A stretch of 42,252 nt of DNA. Source: Brevundimonas sp. (GTDB lineage: Bacteria; Pseudomonadota; Alphaproteobacteria; Caulobacterales; Caulobacteraceae). Positions 1 through 7,766 of the stretch are shown here, piece by piece. The position numbers and the translations under genes were made by a program. Position 1 is the stretch's first letter, and every line of letters begins with the position of its first letter. The stretch covers positions 1 to 42,252 of the forward strand of contig NZ_JAUSOE010000120.1 of the NCBI RefSeq assembly GCF_030656255.1, in the 5' to 3' direction. Below the pieces are notes generated by a model. It did not search any database and was not told the origin of the DNA. It worked only from the letters and a program-made list of their open reading frames with translations.

Positions 1-1
1 G

Positions 2-400
2 GACCAGTTGGACCTGATGGCCTGCTGCGCCGGGGTCGGCCTCTACGCCGTGCGTGACCCGCACGACCGGCGACCCGGCGCTCTGGCCCAGGCCGAGACG
101 CTGGCGACGATGGTCGGCCTCGACATGACCCAGACGTGGTCGGCGACGGCGGCCAGCTACTTCACCCGCGTCCCAAAGACGCGGGTGCTGGAGGCGGTGA
201 CGGAGGCCGTCAACGCGGAGGAGGCGGGCCGGATCGCCGGGTTCAAGAAGGGCGACATGGCCGAGGCGGCGGAACGGCTGGTGGAGGGCAAGGGGTGGTT
301 GCCCCCGGTCCTGCGGACGGTGTCCGATGCGGCGCAGCCGGAGGACGAGAGCGCGGACGAACCGCGCGATGACGACGCCTACGCGTTTGCGGCGGAATAG
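2..400 (+). CDS. parB: ParB-family partition protein, C-terminal fragment (5' end outside window)
   Basis: The reading frame is already open at the left edge of the window, so only about the last 132 residues are seen. They match the C-terminal part of the large ParB/RepB/Spo0J-type proteins on alphaproteobacterial plasmids and conjugative elements: a helical segment with RVPKTRVLEAV, then GRIAGFKKGDMAEAAERL and GWLPPVLR, ending in an acidic tail. The DNA-binding ParB N-terminus would lie to the left. The family binds parS-like sites for partition, or acts as a nuclease or regulator in some elements; which applies cannot be seen from this part. A strong intrinsic terminator follows 26 bases after the stop. 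The family call is a recognition of the conserved tail, not a full-domain match. Confidence 0.72.
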   Translation, partial: DQLDLMACCAGVGLYAVRDPHDRRPGALAQAETLATMVGLDMTQTWSATAASYFTRVPKTRVLEAVTEAVNAEEAGRIAGFKKGDMAEAAERLVEGKGWLPPVLRTVSDAAQPEDESADEPRDDDAYAFAAE

Positions 401-425
401 CCGTCGTTGAGAGACTGAAAACCTG

Positions 426-456
426 CCGCGCGCCCTTTGGGGGCGCGCGGCTTTTT
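426..456 (+). terminator. Rho-independent terminator after the ParB-like gene
   Basis: A perfect 10-bp GC stem (426-435 pairing with 441-450), a 5-base loop and a run of five T at 452-456. It lies just downstream of the ParB-like stop codon and separates that gene from the next one on the same strand. Confidence 0.9.
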
Positions 457-584
457 CATGGGCGCCGCCGTGCGGCGGCGAAGACCGCCATTAGGCACGG
501 AACGACGCTCGCTCGCGAGGCGGACAGGTCGAAGACGGCGTATTCAGCCTTGCCGTGTGCGGCCGTATCGCGGAGACTCCAGCC

Positions 585-1505
585 ATGAAGAAAAGTCTCG
601 ATCATCTGCCGCTGCGCAAACAGGCCGAACTCCGTCAGGTGGTCGAGACCGTGCGCGCGGCGTTCGAGGAGGCGATCTCGACCCGTCGCGCCGCGCGGCT
701 CAAGGACGGCAAGATTCTCAAGGTCATCCTCTACGGCAGCTACGCGCGCGGCGACTGGGTGCATGACCCCGTCGGGCGCTACTTCTCGGATTTCGACCTG
801 CTGATCGTCGTCGACCATGAAGACCTGACTGACGGCGAATTCTGGTACGAGGCCGAAAACCGGACCATGCCCATCGGGCCTGATATCCGCACCCCCGTCA
901 GCCTGATCGTCCATTCGCTGGACGACGTGAATGAGCAACTCGATCGCGGCCGCTACTTCTTCGCCGACATCGTGCGCGAAGGCGTGCTGCTCTACGACAC
1001 GCCGGGCGCCAAGCTGCACAAGCCGGCGGACCTCAAGGCGCGCGTGGCGCTGGAGGAGGCCGAGCGGCACTATGCGAAGTGGACGGCGAGCGCATTGGAC
1101 TTTGCTGAGGTCGCGGCATTTTGCGTGAGCCAGCAGAAGAACAACTTAGCCGCCTTCAACCTTCATCAAGCCAGCGAGCACCTTTACCACTGCGTTCTGC
1201 TGGTCGTGACGCTCTACAGCGGCAAGGCCCATAACCTCGCCTTCCTGCGCAAGAAGGCCGAGGCCATCGACCCACGCCTCGCCGAGGCCTGGCCTCGCGA
1301 GACCAAGTTCGAACGCCGCTGTTTCGAGCTCCTTCGCGAGGCCTATGTGAAGGCGCGCTACTCCGAACACTACAAGATCAGCGCCGAGGAACTGGCTTGG
1401 CTGACCGAACGGGTTGATGTGCTGCGCGGGCTGACCGTGGCGGTCTGTCAGGAACGCCTTGGCCAGATGCGGGACGAAGCTGACGGCGCCGATGATCAGC
1501 CATAG
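585..1505 (+). CDS. Nucleotidyltransferase-HEPN fusion protein (MNT-HEPN)
   Basis: 306 residues from ATG 585; an upstream in-frame start at 555 is possible, but the conserved part starts here. The N-terminal half carries a minimal nucleotidyltransferase signature: GSYARGDW at residues 51-58 followed by SDFDLLIVV at 68-76, supplying the GS and DxD metal-binding residues. The C-terminal half is a helical HEPN domain with ARYSEHYKI near residues 257-265 (R258, H262). In two-gene MNT/HEPN toxin-antitoxin pairs the nucleotidyltransferase modifies and silences the HEPN RNase; here both halves are in one chain, which is also a common stand-alone family. Function as a toxin, antitoxin or anti-defence factor is inference. 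It is one of three HEPN-like proteins in the first 6 kb. Confidence 0.85.
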   Translation: MKKSLDHLPLRKQAELRQVVETVRAAFEEAISTRRAARLKDGKILKVILYGSYARGDWVHDPVGRYFSDFDLLIVVDHEDLTDGEFWYEAENRTMPIGPDIRTPVSLIVHSLDDVNEQLDRGRYFFADIVREGVLLYDTPGAKLHKPADLKARVALEEAERHYAKWTASALDFAEVAAFCVSQQKNNLAAFNLHQASEHLYHCVLLVVTLYSGKAHNLAFLRKKAEAIDPRLAEAWPRETKFERRCFELLREAYVKARYSEHYKISAEELAWLTERVDVLRGLTVAVCQERLGQMRDEADGADDQP

Positions 1506-1516
1506 GGCTTAGGCGC

Positions 1517-1839
1517 GTGTCCGGTCAGACTGAGCTTCCCCGCTACAGCGGTGCAGCCACGATCATTCGCTACGCCGTTTACGTTCATCGCGGGATCATC
1601 CCCGCCGAGGATTTTGTGAAACCTTCGACGGTGGCTCGGTCCTCGTCACCTCGTCTCCAGAACGCGCGATCGCGGAGGGGCTGCCGCCTGCGGCGCATCG
1701 GCCGCCCATCGGCTCGATTTTCGGCGGTCCGCTTCCGCCGGCCTGGAGCGCCGACATCGCGGTCGAACGACTGAGGGCGCGGCTTCGCTCGGGCGGCGCC
1801 GTCTGTATCCGTCTGGAGCGTGCGTGCAGCCAGGTCGAC
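1517..1839 (+). pseudogene. Apparently frameshifted 5' part of the following HEPN-like gene
   Basis: From a possible GTG at 1517, frame 2 encodes a plausible start containing RYAVYVHRGIIPAEDFV, which stops looking protein-like after about 1615. From about 1617, frame 1, the frame of the gene at 1840, encodes a sensible continuation (TFDGGSVLVTSSPERAIAEG and onward) but has no ATG, GTG or TTG between its last stop at 1531 and the ATG at 1840. The simplest reading is one gene from 1517 to 2565 broken by a single-base indel near 1605-1625. It could be a real mutation or a sequence error. Confidence 0.5.
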
Positions 1840-2565
1840 ATGACACTGGGCTGGCGCGAGGCGGTCGGCCTCGGTTTTCCAATCGGCGCGACCGAGGCCG
1901 AAGTGGCCGATCTGGTTTCCGAAGAGACCCGGGTGCTCACCGCACTCTCCCTGAGCATCCCCGCTAACTATTCCCCCGAGTTCGGCCTGTTCGATCGTAC
2001 CACCCTTGTGCGCATTCCGACGGACGACCGGCCTGTGAGCGTCGTGACAATCACGCCGCCTACGGCCAGCGCCTGGGTCGCGGGGCGCGAAAACACGGTC
2101 GATCGCGATCGTTTCCGACGCGTGCTCGCGGCTGAAACGCTGTCCGACCTGGGTCTCGTTCATACCGCTTTCGATCACAAGGTGAGCCCGCTGCCCGGCT
2201 TCCTGGCCGCGTGGGCGGCCATCGAACGGATCATCAACGGCGCGTTTCAGGCCAACCTTGCAAAGATCGAACGCGGAGCGCCGGGCATGATCCATCCTCT
2301 GATCGCCAAGGTGCTCGAGCGGCGCACGGCGGAAGACTACCGACCCAGCATCACCGACAACTTTTTGCTGACCTGTTTCGGCTGGGGATCGGACGATCTG
2401 GAGGCCGACGCGCGGACCTTCAAGCAGGTCAATCGCCTCAGACAGGGCATCTATCATCGCGGCGATCTGGCGGACCTCCACCGCGCGCGTGATGAGGCAT
2501 CGAACCTGCTGCGACGTCTTCTGACCCTTCAGACGACCACCTCGACATCGCCTGAGGACTCCTGA
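1840..2565 (+). CDS. HEPN-like hypothetical protein with Rx4H motif
   Basis: 241 residues as called from the first ATG in this frame; the true N-terminus probably lies upstream across a frameshift (see 1517-1839). The N-terminal half is not recognised. The C-terminal 110 residues are helical and contain RQGIYH (R201 to H206), the RxxxxH signature of HEPN-fold RNases and Apea-type HEPN proteins, preceded by a WAAIERII helix typical of this fold. No ATPase, membrane segment or signal peptide is seen. Its position 3' of the nucleotidyltransferase-HEPN gene and near an anti-restriction gene suggests a role in toxin, defence or counter-defence, which is inference. The HEPN call rests on one motif plus helical context. 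Confidence 0.55.
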   Translation: MTLGWREAVGLGFPIGATEAEVADLVSEETRVLTALSLSIPANYSPEFGLFDRTTLVRIPTDDRPVSVVTITPPTASAWVAGRENTVDRDRFRRVLAAETLSDLGLVHTAFDHKVSPLPGFLAAWAAIERIINGAFQANLAKIERGAPGMIHPLIAKVLERRTAEDYRPSITDNFLLTCFGWGSDDLEADARTFKQVNRLRQGIYHRGDLADLHRARDEASNLLRRLLTLQTTTSTSPEDS

Positions 2566-3142
2566 AAAGTCGTTTCGACTGTCCCGCCGACGGCTCTTTT
2601 CGGCGACCTGATCAAGGATGGCGCCTGCGCCATGCCGATCACGGAGCGGGAGCGGATATCGTCCCTGCCACGGCGGCCGGATCGTGCTTCTGCGGCCCGC
2701 GGCGGGTGCGGCCTGGCTCGATCTTCAGCGACCCGGGTCTGATGCAGGGTCGGCTCTGCCCACAGGGCGCCTCGACGTCGAGACAGTCTTCCCGATCACG
2801 GCCTGAGCCTGAACGACCGAGGGGGCCTGAGCGACCGGTCGTGTGTCGCCAGCGGTGTCGGAGGTAAGACGGCGGCCACCGTCTCGCATCCTTTTCGCGC
2901 CAGCCGGCGCGGCCTCTCGATGAGGCGGATCTGACCGAAGCCCGGTCGGCTGGTGCAACCGCTTTCGCGACTTTCATCCCCGGCCTGACGGCCTTCCTCG
3001 CGAAACAAGAAAGTCTCTCATCGCGGTCCTTCGCTTCGCTGCGGGGGCTCGCTTCGCTCTCCCTGCGCGCCGCCCGAACTTCGGTCTGCCGATCGCCATC
3101 GAGGCCGCGGCAGGCGTGGCCCGAAGCAAAGGAGAGACTGAC
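2566..3142. other. 577-base stretch without a recognised gene
   Basis: No convincing coding frame: the long antisense frame across 2639-4372 mirrors the ArdC gene and has no recognisable domain. Two weak hairpins follow the preceding gene (2568-2580 and 2585-2605) and could end transcription. The right end should hold the promoter for the DUF736 gene, but no clear -35/-10 pair stands out. A purine-rich ribosome binding site AAAGGAGA lies at 3128-3135. Confidence 0.6.
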
Positions 3143-3436
3143 ATGGCCACCATCGGCACCTTCACCGCCCAAGGCGACGGCTACACCGGTTCGATCAAGA
3201 CCCTCACCCTCAACGTCAAGGCGGCGGTCCTGCGGCCCAACGAGAAGAGCGACGACAAGGCCCCCGACTACCGGATCTTCGCCGGCCAGACCGAGTTCGG
3301 CGCCGCCTGGAAGAAGACGAGCCAGCAGAACCGCGACTACCTCTCGGTCAAGCTCGACGATCCCAGCTTCCCGGCGCCGATCTACGCCTCCCTGGTGGAG
3401 GTCGAGGGCGGACACAGCCTGATCTGGTCCCGCTGA
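3143..3436 (+). CDS. DUF736 family protein
   Basis: 97 residues from ATG 3143, preceded by the strong ribosome binding site AAAGGAGA. It begins [16 protein letters not shown] and contains [12 protein letters not shown] and [10 protein letters not shown], the signature of the DUF736 family found almost only on alphaproteobacterial plasmids and conjugative elements, usually beside ArdC, ParB or conjugation genes. The biochemical role of DUF736 is unknown to me. No signal peptide or membrane segment. A hairpin with an 11-bp stem follows the stop codon, so its transcript is probably more abundant than that of the ardC-like gene downstream. Confidence 0.92.
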   Translation: MATIGTFTAQGDGYTGSIKTLTLNVKAAVLRPNEKSDDKAPDYRIFAGQTEFGAAWKKTSQQNRDYLSVKLDDPSFPAPIYASLVEVEGGHSLIWSR

Positions 3437-3446
3437 CCCAAGAGCC

Positions 3447-3473
3447 GCGGCGGCGCGGAGATCGCGCCGCCGC
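3447..3473 (+). terminator. Strong hairpin between DUF736 and ArdC genes
   Basis: A perfect 11-bp GC inverted repeat (3447-3457 pairing with 3463-3473) with a 5-base loop, followed by a pyrimidine tract TCCTTCTTCC rather than a pure T run. It may be a partial terminator or mRNA-stabilising hairpin that lowers read-through into the ardC-like gene. It ends about 35 bases before the next start codon. Confidence 0.65.
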
Positions 3474-3508
3474 TCCTTCTTCCAACAATCCGTTTCGAGG
3501 AGGCCGCG

Positions 3509-4399
3509 ATGAAGCGCCCCGCCGATCCCGCACACCCGGACATCCACGCCCGGATCACCCAACAGATCATCAGTCAGCTCGAAGCCGGGGTCCGCCCCTG
3601 GACCCAGCCCTGGAAGACCAAGGCCTCCGTCAGCCGCCCCCTGCGCCATGACGGCACGCCCTACAACGGCATCAATGTCGTCCTGCTCTGGGGCGAGGCG
3701 GCAAGCCGCGGCTTCAGCCGGTCGACCTGGATGACCTTCCGCCAGGCGCTGGCCCTCGGCGCCCACGTCCGCAAGGGCGAGCGCGGAGCAACGGTCGTCT
3801 ACGCCAACCAGATCGTCCGCGACGAGACCGACGATACGGGCGCGGATGTCCAGCAGCGCATCCCCTTCCTGAAGGCCTATACGGTCTTCAACGTCGACCA
3901 GATCGAAGGCCTGCCCGATCGCTACGACGAGCCCGAGACGGTCGAGATCAATCCGGATGAACGGATCGCCCGCATCGACGCCTTCTTCGAACACTGCGGC
4001 GCCGAGGTTCGCCACGGCGGAGGCAGCGCCTACTACGCGCCGGGTCCGGACCATGTGCAGATGCCGCCGTTCGAGTGCTTCGAGACGGCGGACGCCTACT
4101 ACAGCACTCTCGGTCACGAGATGACCCACTGGACCCGGCATCCCACTCGCCTCGACCGGGACTTCGGTCGCCAACGCTTCGGGGGTGCTGGCTATGCGCG
4201 CGAGGAACTCGTCGCCGAACTGGGCGCGGCCTTCCTTTGCGCCGACCTTGGGTTGGCGCTCGAACCTCGGGAGGACCACGCCGCCTATATCGCCAGTTGG
4301 CTGCAGGTGCTGAAGGACGATGTGCGGTTCGTGGTCTCGGCCGCTTCCCATGCGCAGAAGGCTGTCGATCACCTCAAGGCGCTGCAGCCTCCGCCCTGA
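3509..4399 (+). CDS. ardC: ArdC-like anti-restriction protein (ssDNA-binding domain plus zinc metalloprotease)
   Basis: 296 residues from ATG 3509, with GAGGAGG-type purines just upstream. The N-terminal half (about 10-130) has the ArdC/DUF1738 pattern: ITQQIISQLEAGVRPW, PYNGINVVLLW, and FRQALALGAHVRKGERG, a fold that binds single-stranded DNA. The C-terminal half carries LGHEMTHWTRHPTRL at about residues 199-213, a gluzincin-type HExxH-like motif (HEMTH) followed by EELVAELGAAFLC, where the second glutamate would be the zinc ligand. ArdC of plasmid pSa protects incoming transferred DNA against host restriction. In this window it lies on the side of the candidate nic site that would enter a recipient first, which fits that role. 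Full length, no defect seen. Confidence 0.92.
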   Translation: MKRPADPAHPDIHARITQQIISQLEAGVRPWTQPWKTKASVSRPLRHDGTPYNGINVVLLWGEAASRGFSRSTWMTFRQALALGAHVRKGERGATVVYANQIVRDETDDTGADVQQRIPFLKAYTVFNVDQIEGLPDRYDEPETVEINPDERIARIDAFFEHCGAEVRHGGGSAYYAPGPDHVQMPPFECFETADAYYSTLGHEMTHWTRHPTRLDRDFGRQRFGGAGYAREELVAELGAAFLCADLGLALEPREDHAAYIASWLQVLKDDVRFVVSAASHAQKAVDHLKALQPPP

Positions 4400-4408
4400 A
4401 CTCGAATG

Positions 4409-5743
4409 CTAAACGTTCGCCGGTCGCGCGGCATCCCCGGCGACCGGCCCAACGCCCACGATGCGCCGGATGAGGGCGCGCATCAGATCGGCGAGCGCGA
4501 TGAGCGTCTCGTCGTCTTCCTGGCTCGAATACGGAGACACGAGGTTTCCGTGCATGACCGCATGGCGGACTTTCTGCCAAGCCTTGACCTGATCTCGGGT
4601 GATCGCGGCGTCGGCGACGAGCGCGCGCATCGCGATGGCCGTCGTGACTTCGGCCGTTCTCTGCACGGCGCGGATGGCCGCCTCCTTCAAAGCGTGGTCC
4701 CCGGACCAGGCGCGGATGTGGCAGATCAGTTGTGTATTGGCGTCAAGATCGGCGTCCTCCCGCCGGGTTCCGCGAGAGTACAGCATCGAGACCAGGCCCT
4801 CGATGCTGCTGGCGAGGGTCATGGCCCAGACCCAACGTGACCCGCGCGCCGCCTGGATCACCTCCTCATGGAAGTGGGTGACCGGATTTGCCTCGAAGTT
4901 TCGTCCATCTCCCGTCCGCGCCGAGGCGACATGCGTCAGGAGCGCGGCGTACAGGGTCCAGAACCCGGCCTTGTCCCATCCCGCGGTCCCGTCGATCCAC
5001 AAGGCCGTCCAGTCGGAGTCCCGTGTCCAGGGAGGGGAGGGCCTTACAGCGAGCATCGCGTGACCGTCCGATTGAACGCGGGCGACCATGCGTGGAAACA
5101 CCAACTGGCCGAACAGGATACGCAGAGGTTCGCCCAGCCAGTTCTCCGTGTAGGTCAGCGGGAGCGACTCCGAGGCTGGCGTTGAAATCGTCAGCATGGA
5201 CATGGCGCGATCGAACCTGAAGGTGACGGTCTGGCCCATCACCTCGAGGTCGAATCTCGGTTCTGGCGGCAGGCGGTCACGAGGGGTCGTGACGAAGTGC
5301 GCCAGCATTTGCGCGGCGTGATGCCTGGTCGGGATGAGGAAGCGAACTTCTGTCGATCCTGTCGGCGTCAGTTCAGAGCGACCGCCCCCCATGAAGGACT
5401 CGGTTTCGCCCTCGAAGGTCCAGGCGCCGTCGCCAGTGCGGAAGCTTGGGACGGTCCATCCGCCCGCGTACTCAGTTCCATCGTCGTCCTCGAGCACCAA
5501 TCGGAACCGCGATAGGCCGTCATAGCGGTCAGCCTTCTGTCGCCGCATCTGTTCAAACACATAGGCGGGGTTCTCGGGCTCCCCGATCAGGGTGAACTCG
5601 AAGCGATTGCTGGTGACCACCCTGAGTTCGCCCGAACCGGCGACCAGATCCGGCTCATGGTCACGCGCCATCAACCGCATCTTCGGAAAGACGTGGACGC
5701 TCGAGATCGCGGAGAACCGGGAGAAGTCGTCGAGAAGCGACAC
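4409..5743 (-). CDS. Large hypothetical protein with C-terminal HEPN-like Rx4H motif
   Basis: 444 residues from a GTG start at 5743 (reads MSLLDDFSRFSAISSV). The first 300 residues look like a beta-rich unit, with several strands such as LRVVTSNRFEFTLIGEP and TVTFRFDRAMSMLTIS, and match no family I know. The last 150 residues are helical and contain VRHAVMHGNLVSPY with R393 and H398, the RxxxxH signature of HEPN proteins, preceded by MTLASSIEGLVSMLY, a helix typical of Apea-like HEPN domains. No signal peptide or membrane segments. It converges on the ardC-like gene (9 bases between stops) and diverges from the mobilisation genes, with the candidate oriT in between. By nick polarity it would be the first gene to enter a recipient. 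Function unknown; an RNase or anti-defence role is inference. Confidence 0.7.
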   Translation of the reverse strand: MSLLDDFSRFSAISSVHVFPKMRLMARDHEPDLVAGSGELRVVTSNRFEFTLIGEPENPAYVFEQMRRQKADRYDGLSRFRLVLEDDDGTEYAGGWTVPSFRTGDGAWTFEGETESFMGGGRSELTPTGSTEVRFLIPTRHHAAQMLAHFVTTPRDRLPPEPRFDLEVMGQTVTFRFDRAMSMLTISTPASESLPLTYTENWLGEPLRILFGQLVFPRMVARVQSDGHAMLAVRPSPPWTRDSDWTALWIDGTAGWDKAGFWTLYAALLTHVASARTGDGRNFEANPVTHFHEEVIQAARGSRWVWAMTLASSIEGLVSMLYSRGTRREDADLDANTQLICHIRAWSGDHALKEAAIRAVQRTAEVTTAIAMRALVADAAITRDQVKAWQKVRHAVMHGNLVSPYSSQEDDETLIALADLMRALIRRIVGVGPVAGDAARPANV

Positions 5744-5971
5744 GGGTGCGGTGATCCTGAGACAGGTTCGAGGGAGTGAAGGAGGTGGCGGTGGAATGCG
5801 CGGTTGTCCAGCACCCGCCCGGCTGGGGCGCCCTTCAGGGCGGAGGGCGAGCGGCCGGCTTCGGACGCCGAGGGGAGGGAGGACAGCACCGGAGGCCTAC
5901 GGGGCGAGGATGGTGACGGTCTAGGGCAGGATAGGCTTTGCGCCGGCATTGTCAGACACACCACCTCGCTC
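5744..5971. other. oriT: Candidate origin of transfer region with IncP-like nic site
   Basis: The 228-base gap between the divergent HEPN-like gene and mobC. On the minus strand positions 5935-5924 read CCTATCCTGCCC, which matches the nic core of IncP plasmid RP4 as I know it, where TraI (a MOBP relaxase) cuts after TATCCTG. The predicted cut is on the minus strand between 5927 and 5926. Short symmetric elements lie beside it: GCCGGC at about 5942-5947 and TGTCAGACA at about 5950-5958, possible accessory-protein sites. The adjoining genes are a MobC-like protein and a MOBP relaxase, the expected neighbours. Not tested for nicking. Confidence 0.72.
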
Positions 5972-6490
5972 ATGGACCGCCTCACCGTACGCCTCCCGAT
6001 CGATCTGATCCGACGCTTCGACGCCGCAGCGGCCGGGCGGGGCGGTCGGTCGCGTCTCCTGCGCAGTCTCATCGAGGCCGCTGCACAGGCCGCCCTTCCA
6101 GAGGTCGCCGCACCGTCCGTGGATCGGCTCGACGCCAAACTGTCTCTCCGTCTGACCTCTGACGACATGACGCTGCTGGAGCTCGAGGCGGCTCGCACGG
6201 GCCTGTCCCGCACCCAATGGACGGTCGCCTTGATCCGACGGCGCCTCCATGAGCGGCCTCACCTTTCGCCGTCCGAAGCCATCGCCTTCATAGGCATCCA
6301 GCGCGAGTTGCGGCGCATCGGCGTGAACGTGAACCAGATCGCCAGGGCGATGAACACCGCCGTCCTCGACGGCAAGGTGCTCGATCTGGAGGTCGCTCAA
6401 CTCGCCGATTTTGCAGTCGAGATCCGCGCCCATCTCGGCGGGGTCCACGACGCCTTCAAGGGCAACCTCCACTATTGGTCGGACCGCTGA
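5972..6490 (+). CDS. mobC: MobC-like relaxosome accessory protein
   Basis: 172 residues from ATG 5972; the frame is open further upstream but the region before is the candidate oriT. The N-terminus MDRLTVRLPIDLIRRF resembles a ribbon-helix-helix DNA-binding strand, and a second similar unit, LSLRLTSDDMTLLELEA, follows at about residues 54-70. The C-terminal half has the MobC pattern: FIGIQRELRRIGVNVNQIAR and AMNTAVLDGK, which in mobilisation proteins assists strand opening at oriT and relaxase loading. The stop codon overlaps the relaxase start (TGATG at 6488-6492), so the two are translationally coupled. It would bind the adjacent nic region and may also regulate its own promoter. Confidence 0.85.
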   Translation: MDRLTVRLPIDLIRRFDAAAAGRGGRSRLLRSLIEAAAQAALPEVAAPSVDRLDAKLSLRLTSDDMTLLELEAARTGLSRTQWTVALIRRRLHERPHLSPSEAIAFIGIQRELRRIGVNVNQIARAMNTAVLDGKVLDLEVAQLADFAVEIRAHLGGVHDAFKGNLHYWSDR

Positions 6491-7509
6491 TGGCGGACTT
6501 CGTCCAGGTTCGTGGGTTCGAGGAAGCGGTGCGCCCACCGGTCCGGCAAAAGCGCGCGCGCCTGACCGATCAGCCAGGGCAGATCGCACGGTCCCGCCCC
6601 GACATGGCCCCCCGCGCGCGGCTCGATCGGATCGCCCGACGCGTGCCGGAGGTGATGGTCAAGGTCACGGGGCGGACCCGCGACGGCGGTCACCTCCAAA
6701 ACCATCTCGCCTATATCGGGCGGAACGGAAAACTTCCGCTTGAGGGGCCGGACGGCGAGCGGCTTCAGTCCCGGGCCCAGGTCAGGAGGCTCGTCGGAGA
6801 TTGGATGGCGGAGGTAGAGGCGGATCCGCGTCGCCGCAAGGATAGCGCGGTCACCCTGTCCATTGTGCTCAGCATGCCGCCGGGCACGGACCCGTTCCGC
6901 ATGCACGATGCGTCGCGGGCCTTCGCCGGCCAGACGTTCGGCGACAGCCATCCCTATGTCTTCGCCTTCCACACCGATGAGCGACATCCCCATGTCCATC
7001 TGACGGTTCGGACCCTTGGCCACGACGGACACAAGCTCAACCCGCGCAAGGCCGATCTCGAACAGTGGCGGCAGGCCTTTGCGGCCGCTCTGCGGGATCG
7101 CGGGGTTGAGGCTGAGGCGACGCCGAGGCGGACGCGAGGCGTCGTGCGCAAGGCGGAGCAGGGGGTTCTCCGGAGAATTCGGTCTCGCTTCAGCCAGGGC
7201 CAGGGCGAACCGCCCAATGTCGACGTGGCGGCTGCGCGGGAGGCGCTCGACAAAGCGAGAAAGACGCCGTGGGTCGAGGTGGGTCGCGCGAGACAGGCGG
7301 ATGTCCGCCGCTATTTCGCTGCCCAGGCCGTGGCCTTGTCCCGTTCGGACCGAGACGAGGATTGTAAATTGAGTGCGGCGCTCGCGGCGTTCGTGAAAGA
7401 CATGCCGTCCGTCCGGACGCGAGGCGAGGAGATTTCCGTGAAGATCGACCTCCGTCGGCAGCTTGAGGAGGACAGCGAGCGGCTCGCTGAACGATCGAGA
7501 CAGCGCTGA
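6490..7509 (+). CDS. MOBP-type relaxase (VirD2/TraI-like)
   Basis: 339 residues from ATG 6490, coupled to mobC by a TGATG overlap; an alternative start at 6475 adds five residues. Motif I is seen as LQNHLAYIGRNGKL with candidate nucleophile Tyr75, and the metal-binding motif III as FHTDERHPHVHLTVRTLG with H161, H166, H168 and H170. These are the hallmarks of MOBP relaxases, which cut one strand at nic, stay bound to the 5' end and lead it through the type IV secretion channel. It is short: it ends soon after the catalytic domain, without a helicase or primase domain. A stand-alone LPD7 protein, a domain often found at the C-terminus of such relaxases, is encoded at 16284-16904 instead. The IncP-like nic site upstream fits the MOBP class. 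Confidence 0.9.
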   Translation: MADFVQVRGFEEAVRPPVRQKRARLTDQPGQIARSRPDMAPRARLDRIARRVPEVMVKVTGRTRDGGHLQNHLAYIGRNGKLPLEGPDGERLQSRAQVRRLVGDWMAEVEADPRRRKDSAVTLSIVLSMPPGTDPFRMHDASRAFAGQTFGDSHPYVFAFHTDERHPHVHLTVRTLGHDGHKLNPRKADLEQWRQAFAAALRDRGVEAEATPRRTRGVVRKAEQGVLRRIRSRFSQGQGEPPNVDVAAAREALDKARKTPWVEVGRARQADVRRYFAAQAVALSRSDRDEDCKLSAALAAFVKDMPSVRTRGEEISVKIDLRRQLEEDSERLAERSRQR

Positions 7510-7766
7510 CGGAGAATCCGGCGTTCCCGGGCAGCAAACGCAAGGTGGATCTTGGCCGCGTCTCCTCCGAACAAAGGAGCATCAGCAAGCGCTTGATGAT
7601 TTCCGCACTGGCGCGACCATCGCTGAACCACTGCGGTAGTTGAGAAGGTCTGCTCTAATATGTCGGAGTTGACTGAGATTGGTGGGCCAGCTGTACCGGA
7701 ACTTACGCATAGGCACCTTGGCTCGTCCGTACGCAACGGTCAGGCTCCTGCGGCCGCAGCATCGGA

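Noticed and set aside
2639..4372. A 577-codon open frame on the minus strand
   Set aside because: It lies antisense to the ArdC and DUF736 genes, has Asp/Arg/Gly-rich composition typical of a shadow frame in high-GC DNA, and shows no domain.
7749..7760. Palindrome CTGCGGCCGCAG near the end of the helicase gene
   Set aside because: It is a GC-rich palindrome without a T tract or conserved context and is likely chance; not called a terminator.
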